Assembly (NCBI GenBank): GCA_023935145.1
Contig: CM043702.1
Coordinates: 102,147,088 to 102,211,087 of the forward strand
Length of the DNA stretch: 64,000 nt
Origin: Bretschneidera sinensis
Lineage: Eukaryota; Streptophyta; Magnoliopsida; Brassicales; Akaniaceae
Reading direction: 5' to 3'
The notes beneath the pieces are model-generated. The model was given only the letters and a program-made list of their open reading frames with translations, did no database searches and had not been told where the DNA came from. A program made the position numbers and the translations under genes. Shown here one piece after another: positions 54,460 to 64,000 of the stretch; within the stretch, counting starts at the first letter, position 1, and the number at the start of each line of letters is the position of its first letter.

Positions 54460-55850
54460 GACGTGCTAGAGCTAGAGTTAGAATTGTTGACCTAAGAGGG
54501 TGTAGTAGTCCCCCAATATTTAGACAAGTCAAGGTTGAGATGGAGGTTAAGTGTGAGTCTGTGGTTCCTAGAAGGGAACATGTTGACAGTATAATGGATA
54601 CTTGCAGGGGAGTGAGAGAATCTGGATTTGAAAGAGATGAGCTAAGAGAAGCTCTTGCTCATGCTCTTGAGAAAATGAATGTAACAGATGATAGAGTTGA
54701 TAGTCTATAGCATAGACTTAATGAATAGGCTAGAGCAGTGCCTGAGGTTGTTGTAAATCCAGTAATGGTAGATGTTCAAAAGGGGAAAGATGAGTTTATG
54801 CACGAGATGCAGGGAGATTGTTTTGTTAGATACATTAAGTTGAATGCTTTGTTGTTTAAAGGATATATGAATCCTTTTGAGCCTGAGCTATGGGTGAAAC
54901 ATGTAGAGAGATTATTTGGTATTTTACCAATGACTCACAAGCAGAGGGTCGCTTTTGCTTCGTTTGAGTTAGAATGAGAAGTTTTAGAATGATGGGAGGA
55001 TACTCTTCCCAGGGTAAGTGCATATGTTGATAGACCCTTAACTTAGAGTAGATTTAAGGAGGCTTATCTTTTATAAATATTGCTCATATACTTTCAAAGC
55101 CCAACAGAAGAGAGATTTCATTTATTCGAGGTAAAATATGTTGACTGTGGCTCAGTATGATAACTAGAAGCTTAAGAGGTTCCTAGATGGATTATGTTTT
55201 GAGATTCGATCGAAACTATCGTAAACAAGGCATATGAATTATGTTAGGTTGGTAGATATAGAACTTTAGATTGAGAAGGATGTAATGGAATTTAGAAGTA
55301 GGAGGGATTGGCTAAAGAGGTCTTGATTTGAAGGACCCAAAGGTGGTAGCAATATGAGTGTTCAAGGTGGAAGATCACCCTATAGGGGGCATTCCGTGTC
55401 ACATGAAACTATAATATAGAGTCAGAGGCAAGTATGATCTGTTATTTCTGTAGCTCAGAGTAATATTGGTGGGACCCCTAGATTTGAGAGATAGGCTATA
55501 GGAACTGGAAGTTATGGTAGAGATGAAAATATACCACCCAGGGGAGGTGGTAGTGTTATATTTGATAGAGAGTAGAATATGTTTCAAGCAGGACATTTAT
55601 CTCGAAATTGTCCTACCTTGATGTGTTTTGTTTGTGGAGAGGGTGGACATATCAGTGTGGGTTGTCCATTAAGGAGATCAACTAAGATGATGAATGTTGA
55701 AGGTGTTGGGAGAGGATATTTGGAGAGTAGAAGTGGATCTAGAAGTATTCAGGGTAGAGCTTCCAATAGAGAAACAATTGCTGAGAGAGGATATGGTAGT
55801 CAGACGCAGCCTAGAGGGAGTAGAGTATATGTACTAACTCAATAGGATGC
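54460..55850 (+). pseudogene. Tekay Gag
   Basis: A frame with RALAHALEK-type helices leads to the gag core at 54738-54976 (FVRYIKLNALLFKGYMNP, EPELWVKHVERLFG, QRVAFASFELE). It continues through several stops with WWEDT-like and RFKEAYL residues to about 55280. A glycine- and arginine-rich part follows, then a zinc knuckle CFVCGEGGHISVGC at about 55627-55668, preceded by AGHLSRNCP. Stops are mostly one transition from W, Q or R codons. It would form particles and package RNA. Confidence 0.82.
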
Positions 55851-56330
55851 TCAAGCACTCCTAACATCGTGATGGGTACAATATCTATTCTTGATAGACT
55901 TGCTAGATTATTGATTGATCCTAGTGCAACTCATTCTGTTGCATCCAGTACGTTTATGAGATCCACTTATGCATGTGATAGTTATTTGATTAATAATATT
56001 GTTGTTGAGGTTCCTACTAAGGATAGGGTTGCGTGATAAATATTGCTGATAGAGAATTCGAAGTAGACTTATTATCTCTGAACACGATAGATTTTGATAT
56101 GATATTAAGGATGAATTGGTTGTCGGTGTATCATGCTTGGAGTGGTTGCTTAAGAAAGAATGTATTGTTTAGAATACCTAAGCAGGAGGAATTTAACTTT
56201 TAAGAGAACATAAGATACTCTCAAATTGTCTTATTTCTGCCTTGACTGCTAGCAAATTGCAGAGGAATGTTTATGAGAGGTATTTAGCATATGTTGTGAA
56301 TCCTAGAAAGTAAGATAGAAAGCTGTAAGA
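55851..56330 (+). pseudogene. Tekay protease
   Basis: The reading VMGTISILDRLARLLIDPSATHSV matches the family VLFDPGATHSF active-site loop. The aspartate is present but the following glycine is serine. MILRMNWLSVYHA-like residues near 56100-56140 correspond to the conserved GMDWL turn. Several stops follow in the linker to RT. Confidence 0.75.
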
Positions 56331-57075
56331 AATCTTAGTAGTGAAAGATTATTCTAATGTATTTCTTGATGAGTTGTCTAGTTTACCTCATAGTAGAGAG
56401 ATTAAGTTTTCCATTGATGTGATTCTGGTTTCTGAACATATTTCAATAACATCCTACAGAATGAGACCTGTTGAATATATAGAACTGAAGGTTCAACTTT
56501 AGGAATTGTTAGACAAATAATTTATTCGACCAAATATGTCACCATGGGGAGGTTTTGTATTGTTTGTGAAGAAGAAAGATAGAATAATGAGATTATGTAT
56601 AGACTATAGGCAGCTGAATAAGATTACTATTCAGAACAAATATCCTTTGTCTAGGATAGGTGATTGTTTGAAACTGTTGTATAGAGCGAGGGTGTTTTCG
56701 AAGATAAACCCTAGATCAGGTTATCATCAGTTAAGGATAAAGGAGGGAGACGTGCCTAAGACGTGCCATTTGGGTTGACTAATACTCCAGCAACATTCAC
56801 GGACTTGATGAATAAAATTTTTAAACCATTTATTGATAATTTTGTGGTTGTGTTCATTGATGGCATCTTGGTGTATTCTAAGACTAAGGAAGAGCATGTA
56901 AAACATTTAGAAATTGTGTTGGAGATTTTGAGGAGAGAGAGATTGTATGCTATATTTTCTAAATGTGAGTTATGGCTGAATGAAGTAACTTTCTTAGGGT
57001 ATTTAGTATCTGGAGATGGTATAAAAATTGATCTATAGAAGGTAGAAACAATGTTGAGTTGGTAGAGACCAACTA
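56331..57075 (+). pseudogene. Tekay reverse transcriptase
   Basis: Motifs in order are [63 protein letters not shown] (the first catalytic aspartate is asparagine), and, after a frame change at about 56760, [17 protein letters not shown]. The active-site box is [10 protein letters not shown] where the family has FIDDILVYS, so a second aspartate is lost. [14 protein letters not shown] marks the thumb. With two catalytic changes it is inactive. Confidence 0.9.
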
Positions 57076-57730
57076 ATGTGACTGAGATTAGAATCTTCTT
57101 TGGGTTAGCTGGTTATTATAGAAGATTCATTCAAAAAATTTCTATTATTGCAGTGCTACTAACTAGATTGACTAGGAAAGAGGTAAGATTTGTAAGGTTT
57201 GGTGAGTGTAAGAAAAGTTTCCAATTACTAAAGAAGAAATTAATTACTGCTCTAGTGTTGGTGCTTTTTTCTAGTGATGAAGGATTTGTTGTGTATTGTG
57301 ATGCTTCGCATTAAGGGTTGGGATGTGCGTTGATGCCACATGGGAAGGTAGTGGTATATGCTTCTAGGCAATAGAAGATTCATTAAAGAAATTACCCGAC
57401 CCATGACTTAAAATTGGCTGCCATAGTGTTTGGTTTAAAGATTTGGAGACATTATCTCTATGAAGCCACTTGTGAGATATTTACTGACCATAAGAGTTTG
57501 ATATACTTAAATACCTAGAGAGGGTTGAATTTGAGACAAAGGTGTTGGATGGAGTTGATTAGTGATTATGATTGTGCGATACATTACTATATAGGGAAAG
57601 TGAATGTGGTAGCTAATGCATTGAGTAGAAAATCTACAAGAAGATTAGCTGCTATAGAGAGCAATGATGTGAATCTAATAGTAGAGTTGAGAAAGATGAT
57701 AATGAACTTGAATATTTGTGATAGATGAGT
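57076..57730 (+). pseudogene. Tekay connection and RNase H
   Basis: FFGLAGYYRRFIQKIS and a FQLLKKKLITALVL tether lead to FVVYCDASH (first aspartate), [40 protein letters not shown] (glutamate), [10 protein letters not shown] (aspartate), and MELISDYDCAIHYYIGKVNVVANALSRK. The catalytic set is readable. Five or so stops, mostly TAG at Q or W positions, interrupt it. Confidence 0.88.
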
Positions 57731-58937
57731 ACTATTAGAAAACATAGTTCTACAGTCATCCATTGTAGAACACTTATTAGAAATACAACGTAGAGATGAG
57801 GAGATAGAGAAAATTAAGCAAGAAGTGCTTAGTAGAAAGCAATATGAGTTCAAAATTAGAAATGATGGTATTTTGGTATTGGAACATAGGATTTGTGTTC
57901 GCAATGACACTGAGTTGAGAAATGAGATATTGAGAGAGGCACATGATGATGTATATTCAATACAACTGAGTAACAATAAGATGTATAGAGGATTGAGACA
58001 AAATTACTGGTGGTCAGGATTGAAGAAGGATGTAGCTGAATATATTTTTAGATGTTGGTTTATCAGCAAGTGAAGTCAGAGAATAAACATTGTGTTTGAA
58101 TGACCATAAAAAAATGTGAGTATGTATTTTGTTTATGGATTTTCCCATACCCAGAGAGGTAACGATATAGTGTGAGTGATAGTAGATAAACTTTCTAAGT
58201 CATCTCAATTTCTTCCAAATAAAACTAATTGGAGTCCTAAAAAGTTGATTGAACTATATGTAGTTGAGATTGTGAGGTTGCATGAAGTACCATTGAGTAT
58301 AGTGTCAAATAGAGATTCTAGATTTACATCCTGGTTTTGGAGAGGCTTTCAGAAAGCCACGGGTATGTAGCTACAATTTAGTACAACTTTTCATTCTCAA
58401 ACCGATGGGTAGATAGAGTGAATCATCAGAATACTAGAAGATATACTGAGGGCAAGTGTATTGAGTTTCTCAGTGAGCTAGGATGCTTATTTACCTTTGA
58501 TCAAGTTTGCATAAAATAATCAGTATCAAACTAGTATTAAGATGGCACCATTTGAGGTTTTATATGGTAGAAGGTGTAGAACTCTAGTATGTTGGGAAGA
58601 AATTGGAGAAAGAAAGATATTTTGTCCAGAAATGATAGATTTGACTACTGAGAGGATCAAACTAGTTAGAGAGAACCTTAGAGCAACACAGAACAGATAG
58701 AATGGATATGATGATAATAGAAGATGACCTCTTGAATTTCAGGTTAGCGACAGGGGTGTTTTTGAAGATATCTCTGTGGAATGGTGTATTGAGATTTAAA
58801 AAGAAAGGAAAGTTGAGTCCGAGATTTGTAGGGCCATATGAGGTAATTGAAAGAGTTAGATCAATAGCATACAAATTGGATTTGCTTCTAGAATTAAAGC
58901 AATTACATAATGTATTTCATGTGTCACTTTTGAGAAA
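57731..58937 (+). pseudogene. Tekay integrase
   Basis: The zinc domain reads LREAHDDVYSIQLSNNKMYRGL with HH-type spacing (one histidine changed to Y and Q) and YWWSGLKKDVAEYIFRC. The core has a degraded first strand near 58130-58180, then VIVDKLSKSSQFLP, VPLSIVSNRDSRFTSWFW (aspartate kept in the SNRD motif), and FHSQTDG with a stop, then E. APFEVLYGRRCRT and PRFVGPYEVIERV mark the C-terminal part. Frame changes occur at about 58080, 58370 and 58700. Confidence 0.88.
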
Positions 58938-59150
58938 GTGTTACATGATGAATCCCACAGTATTCTGAATCAAGTTGTAGACCTTCAAGAAGATTTGACT
59001 TTTATGCAAGTACCAGTCAGAATTCTAGACAGAAATGAACAAGTTTTGCGTAACAAAATTATTCCTTTGATTCAAGTATTGTGGCAAGACAAAAATGTTG
59101 AAGAAATTACTTGGAAGCATGAGGAAAGAGTACTGCTAGCTTTTTCATGA
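58938..59150 (+). pseudogene. Integrase tail with chromodomain-like region
   Basis: After HNVFHVSLLRKC in the neighbouring frame, this frame reads a linker with VPVRILDRNEQVLRNKIIPL and then QVLWQDKNVEEITWKHEERV. In the Tekay/Del group the same place holds a chromodomain in which VKVLW----EEATWE is conserved. It would direct integration to particular chromatin. The frame is nearly complete, with a natural-looking stop. Confidence 0.82.
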
Positions 59151-59159
59151 GTTAGGTAA

Positions 59160-59199
59160 GAACATTTCGGGGACAAATTTTTTATAAGGTGGACAGAAT
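59160..59199 (+). other. Purine-rich tract before the Tekay 3' LTR
   Basis: TTTCGGGGACAAATTTTTTA and AAGGTGGACAGAA precede the LTR start TGTAATACC. Related elements have a GGGGACGAAAT...AAGGGGGGGAGAAT arrangement here, so this is a decayed polypurine tract. Confidence 0.65.
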
Positions 59200-61049
59200 T
59201 GTAATACCTGTGTTCTTAAAGTAAGGGTAAAGAAGTAATTTGATAAATATGATATGGAGTTAAAATAGTATACATATGAAAGATTTATTATCGAATAAAA
59301 TATTTTTTTTGAAAAAAAGGGGTCCAGGTGTTAGCTGCCCAATATGGAAAGAAGTGGATTTTGGACAACATAAACGTGGAAAACGGTGGCTGAGGTAAGT
59401 GAAATATAAAACGTCTTTTTTTTTCGTTTTGTTTTTAATTTTCTTACCAAATCCTGTTTGGTTTCTTTCTTTCTTCATTTCAAATTTCTTAACAAAAAGT
59501 TATAAAGAAAATTTCTCCAATAATAGAGATAGTACAATCATCCAAATTACAATAGCACAATGTCATCATATTTGAGGTGTTGGTGATCAGTAATCTCAAG
59601 AAATTCCTAAAAGAAGCAGGAAAGGCAAAGAGATGATACATGGGTAGCTTTAAGTGCTACGTGGTGAGTTAGATTTACTTTTAGTAATCGAAACCAATAA
59701 AAATATGAAATTATGATATTTGGATAAATGGGTGAATTCCAATGATTTAAGGATGTATTTTCTATTATATATGAAAATTGATTGATTTATTGATTAGGAA
59801 TTGCAAAGTGTGTTAAATATTAATTGTATGAGAATTTATATTTTAGATAGGATGAATTAATGAAAAATATGCTAAGAAGTTTTATGAAATTTCAGAAAAA
59901 ATATAATTGAAAATTGGTTATGATATATGAGGAGATAATTTAATGAATATGATAAAAATAATAATTTTGACAAAGAGTTGGATAGCTAAATTGAATGCTT
60001 GTTTTCATATTTTGGCTCAGATGCATGAAATAAAAGACCAGGAAGGCAGTTGGTCTGCTTGTTTTCATATTGTTTCTCATATGCATATAATAAAAGACTG
60101 GGAAAACAACCGGTCTAGCTGAAAAATAAAAGACCGAGAAGGCAGCCGGTCTAGCTAAAAATAAAAGACCAGGAAGACAACCGGTCTAGCTGAAAATAAA
60201 AGACCAGGAAGGTATTTAGTCTAGCCGAAAAGTCCAGGAAGGCAGCTGGTATGGCTGAAACATGTCGACATGTGGGAAGATATTCTGAAATGTTAATATG
60301 AAATGATCTGATGAGAAAGAAAGAAAGATACTTTAAATTCATGCATTGCATTTGTTTTAAATATTTATTATTATTGATTGGGATGCTAGAGTATCAGCCT
60401 TGATTGTGGAATTATTGATCGACAAATGAGTCTCATAGAGAGAGATATGATGAGAAAGAAATATGAAAGTATGACATTATAAAAATTATTTGATTGATTA
60501 ATTATATGCTGTGAACCTCATAATGAGGTAAATAATGATGTTGAATTGATAATCTCAGATGATTAAATATATGGGAAGAAAAATTGATATGTTTGATGAT
60601 TAATTTAAGAAGAGATTGATAAATGGTTGGAATTATGATTTGAGTAGTGATAATAGAATGTTATTATTGAATTATATGAGATAATAGATGAATAAATATT
60701 GAAAGATGATTTGAAAGAATGAATTATTATATGTGAAGAAATAGGTGATTAATATTGGTGAATTAAAAATGATTGAATTATAAGATGTGACTAAAAGTAT
60801 ATAATCGAGTACTTCTAGTAAATTTAATTCACTGAGGTTGTGAACCTCACTCCTCATTGTTAAATAATTTCAGGTAGCGGGCATGAAAGATAGAATTGTG
60901 AGCTAAGGTTCAGACTAAATCATTTTCTGTAAGCCACGTGGTCCACATCCTCAGACTAATAGAAAAAAAAATTGTAAATATCCCTACATCATATGTTGTA
61001 TATATTATTTCAGTTTAAATTTTAATAATGTAACTCCCTTGTGTATTGA

Positions 61050-61085
<36 letters not shown>

Positions 61086-61221
61086 GACACACACACACAC
61101 ACAAACACACATTCAATTGATGTACGTTATTTTTTATATAGTTGCATATATGTGTTGTTATGGGATTTCAAAATGTGACAACATCGTTTCAAGGGTGGCC
61201 AACCTGAGATGGTTCGTTATA
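59200..61221 (+). repeat. Tekay 3' LTR
   Basis: It starts TGTAATACC and ends TCGTTATA (CA decayed to TA). It carries a minisatellite at 60025-60260, a hairpin at 60833-60849, and TG/TA/AC microsatellites at 61050-61101. The G17 run of the other LTR is only GGG here. Confidence 0.9.
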
Positions 61222-61362
61222 GTTCTCGATCTGGTTTTGTTAAGTACCGAGATTACTCCCTTCCTTTCTTATGATTTTTCATCTCTATAGGCAATTCTTC
61301 AAAAATATACTTTTATTTTATTGATTGGTGCTAAATTTTGAGTTTATAGCTTAATACTTTAA

Positions 61363-61593
61363 GGGCCCGTTTGATTGGTGGGATTAAGGTAAGATTGGAC
61401 TATTTTAATTCCATATGAATAGTTATGTCTCATTTGATTGGGTAGATTTACTATTCATATTGGATTAAGGTGAGATCAAATTAGTCCTAATCCCACATTT
61501 TTTATCCCACCTCTTTCCATGGGATATAATCTATCCGATCCATGTGGATCTAAAATTTTTATTTTTACCCTTTTTACGTTTGAATAATAGTAA
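61363..61593 (+). repeat. Possible MITE-like element, right end not found
   Basis: It opens GGGCCCGTTTGATTGGTGGG, a start common among small non-autonomous plant DNA transposons, with inverted GGGATTA and TAATCCCAC motifs inside. A matching terminal repeat was not found; the next element starts at 61594. Confidence 0.35.
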
Positions 61594-62190
61594 TGTAACG
61601 ACCTATCCCGAGTGAGCCCTACTAGGAACTACTCCATCACTTTTCAGCACTGAGCACCTTGATCCATAACACAAACAAACAAAACTTACAAATCATGCAA
61701 ACATTATTTTCAAAACATTACTAATCCATATATACACACACTGTCATATCTACAAATTTTTCCTTTTGTACAACATGGTCATCATCAAAATTTACATAAG
61801 ATATAAATTTACATAAGATTATATCTAGACTCTAAGACACCAAAATAATAAGGAAGTCATGGACAAAGATCTTGCTAAAGACTACTTCCTTCTTTGATCA
61901 CTTCATTGACTTGATCTGAGGCTTTCCGACAATTTTTTTGAAATGTTAATAAAATAGGGAGGGAGTGAGCTAAAAAGCTCAATGAGTTTTTACATTACTA
62001 GAAGTAATCGTTTTGGAATTTAATTCTTTATTTCCTAATCTTGTCACTTTATTTCCTCTATATATATATAGAGGTATAATATGGCTTTTATATATGCTTA
62101 TGACTATTTTTCTCTTTCACTTATCATAAACGAACAATTATTACAGTAAAACACAACTACTTTAAATAAATCATATAGCATGTAGTCTTA
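61594..62190 (-). repeat. Partial LTR of a related Tekay family
   Basis: It begins TGTAACGACCTATCCCGAG, close to the inverted end of the neighbouring LTR family, and contains the same type of hairpin (TGAGCT-AAAA-AGCTCA, 61966-61981). It stops where the next LTR starts, so it may have been split by that insertion. Confidence 0.6.
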
Positions 62191-62293
62191 TGTAACGACC
62201 CATCCTGGGTTGGCCACCCCCGAGATGGTGTTGTCATGTTTTGAAATCCCAGCACGACACATATATGCAACAATATTAAAAACATATATCGAC

Positions 62294-62344
<51 letters not shown>

Positions 62345-64000
62345 AGTTCTCAACTCTTTTAAGAGGAAATACAACATCTTTCTCTTATCAGAAACAATAT
62401 GTATAATAATAACAAAATGCATGAATATTTACAACTTTTCAAAATTTTCTTTTCTTTTTCTTTTACAGGTTTGAGGATGCTGGCCACAGAACTTACTTAA
62501 GTTGTTCACTCTGGATATCGGCTCAACTATTTATCAGCCCTGTTCACAACCTGAAATATTTCAACAATGAGGAGTGAGCTTCACAAGCTCAGTGAATTAA
62601 ATTTACTAGAAATACTCGATTTGTATACTTCTAGTTATATTCAATCATTATTATATCAACATAATTAATCATCTTTATCTTCTCACATACTAAGTCAATC
62701 ATTTGTCAATGTCTTTATAAATAAATCATCAAGCTATCATCTTTCAATAAATATATCTCATATACTAATCATAACAGTTTTCTTCTCATATATTTTATCA
62801 ATTTAAGATTTTCAATTCAATATCATCATTTACCTTATCATAAGGTTCACATCATACAAACAATCAATAATCTAATTCTTTATCATGTCATCCTTTCAAT
62901 TTATTTATCATCAAAGTTGATTCTATGAGACTCATCTATCTATCAATCATTTCACAGTCAATACTGATGCTTTAGCATCTGCGCTAACAGTAATAAATAT
63001 TCAATAAAATAAATGCATGAATTTAAATTATCTTTCATTCTTTCTCATCAGATCATTTCATACTATCATCTGGGAGTGTCTTCCCACATGTCGACATGTT
63101 TCAGCCATACCAGCTACCTTCTTGGTCTTCTCAGCCAGACCAACTACCTTTCTGGTCTTCCCTTTATGCATATGAACAATAACATGCAAGCAAGCATACA
63201 TCAAAGCATTCAATTCAACTAGTTCTTTATCAAAATTATTATTTTATAATATACACATTAAATTGTCTCTTCATATATCATATCAATTTATCAATCACAA
63301 CTTTCAAGAATTTCATATATATTTTCAACATATTTTCATCAATCCATCATTTTAAAAACATTACTTCTCATATAATTAATTTTTTAACATATCTTTTAAT
63401 TATTTTTCATACTTAATCAACCAAATCAACTATCAATTTTATTCAAATATTATCAAATCATTATAATTCAATAATTAATTCAAATATCATCAATTCATAT
63501 TTTATATTGGTCTCGATTACTAAAAGTAAATCTAACTCACCACGTAGCATTTAAAGCTGCCCGTGGATCACTTCCTTACATTTCCTGCTCCTTTAAGTAA
63601 TTTCTTGAGATTGCTGATCACCAATACCTAACCATAATTTTTTTAATTTTACTATTTCATAACTTAATTCAAACAATATAATTATCTAGTTATGAGTTTT
63701 ATTGAAAATTTACCCCCAATTGAGTTGAACTCTTGATATTCAAACTGGTTAACTGCAATTATTTAAAGTATTTGGGAATATTCTTTATGATTTTATTGTT
63801 TGAAAATTTGCTTTGATGAAAGAAAGAAAACCAAACGGGGAATTGATAAAACAATGAAGTTTCTGAACTTCAGAGACAATTTATAGTATTTTGATTTTTT
63901 TACTATATATTATTTCATTAATATTAAATTATAAATTTGTGTGAACTTCATCTGAAGTTCACATCTTCACTACTTCATTGTTTCATTGTTTTTTAATATA
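62191..64000 (-). repeat. Tekay-family LTR in inverted orientation, runs off the window
   Basis: From TGTAACGACCCATCCTGGG it matches, on the opposite strand, the LTRs at 52266 and 59200: the TTTTGAAATCCCAGCACGAC segment, a TA microsatellite (62297-62342), the hairpin TGAGCTT-CAC-AAGCTCA (62575-62591), a short form of the minisatellite, and the CCACGTAGCATTTAAAG segment at 63540. The last 200-300 bp are more diverged. It is the 3' LTR of a minus-strand element, the 5' LTR of which would lie to the right, or a solo LTR. Confidence 0.82.

Larger units (their letters stand above)
52266..61221 (+). mobile_element. Tekay-type chromovirus, complete but decayed
   Basis: The LTRs of about 2.05 kb (52266-54347 and 59200-61221) are direct repeats. 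Flanking pentamers GTTCC (52261-52265) and GTTCT (61222-61226) form a target duplication with one transition. Primer site, gag with zinc knuckle, protease, RT, RNase H, integrase, a chromodomain-like tail and a purine-rich tract follow in order. The lineage is given by the long LTRs, the initiator-methionine-type primer site and the tail. Confidence 0.92.

Noticed and set aside
52266..61221. Endogenous pararetrovirus
   Set aside because: Direct LTRs, a tRNA primer site next to the LTR, an integrase and a target duplication identify an LTR retrotransposon. No movement-protein-like region was seen.

Overview
The window is plant nuclear DNA, most likely from a flowering plant and probably a eudicot, and consists almost entirely of transposable elements. 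It holds Ty3/gypsy elements of the Tat, Athila and Tekay (chromodomain) types, a Ty1/copia element, and part of a CACTA transposase-associated gene. Base composition is AT-rich, every coding region is broken by stops or frame changes, and I could not recognise any intact host gene, tRNA or rRNA.

Layout. 1-350 is an LTR end. 547-3480 is a decayed Tat-like pol (+), and 4200-4581 is an opposed fragment of another Tat integrase. 4600-9770 is a second decayed gypsy gag-pol (+). Behind it, antisense at 9818-12095, lies the relic of an intron-containing gene that I read as plant-mobile-domain-like. 12149-12830 is a CACTA DUF4216-type fragment (-). 12840-15065 is LTR-like debris. 15066-18940 is an LTR pair with most of the internal region deleted.

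The core is a nest at 19525-48997. A minus-strand Tat element (501-bp LTRs, duplication ATAAC) is split inside its protease by a minus-strand Athila element (27505-46741, duplication CTCCC). The Athila carries a plus-strand copia element (29296-36621, imperfect duplication). The copia reverse transcriptase is split by a solo Athila-family LTR (33659-35158, duplication AGAGG). The Tat element also carries an antisense ORF with its own TATA box and an intron (22301-23775), plus a 48/96-bp tandem satellite (20161-21842) between that ORF and its 3' LTR.

49003-49756 repeats a sequence that was present before the Tat insertion. 52266-61221 is a complete but decayed Tekay chromovirus (+) with 2-kb LTRs and a chromodomain-like tail. 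61594-64000 holds further LTRs of related families in the opposite orientation, so the right end is a large inverted LTR arrangement.

How the genes work together: each gag-pol set encodes the usual capsid, protease, reverse transcriptase, RNase H and integrase of one element, and none looks autonomous now. The non-canonical content is the two spliced antisense genes behind Tat-type pol genes, the satellite inside the Tat 3' region, and small covarying hairpins and repeat modules in the LTRs.
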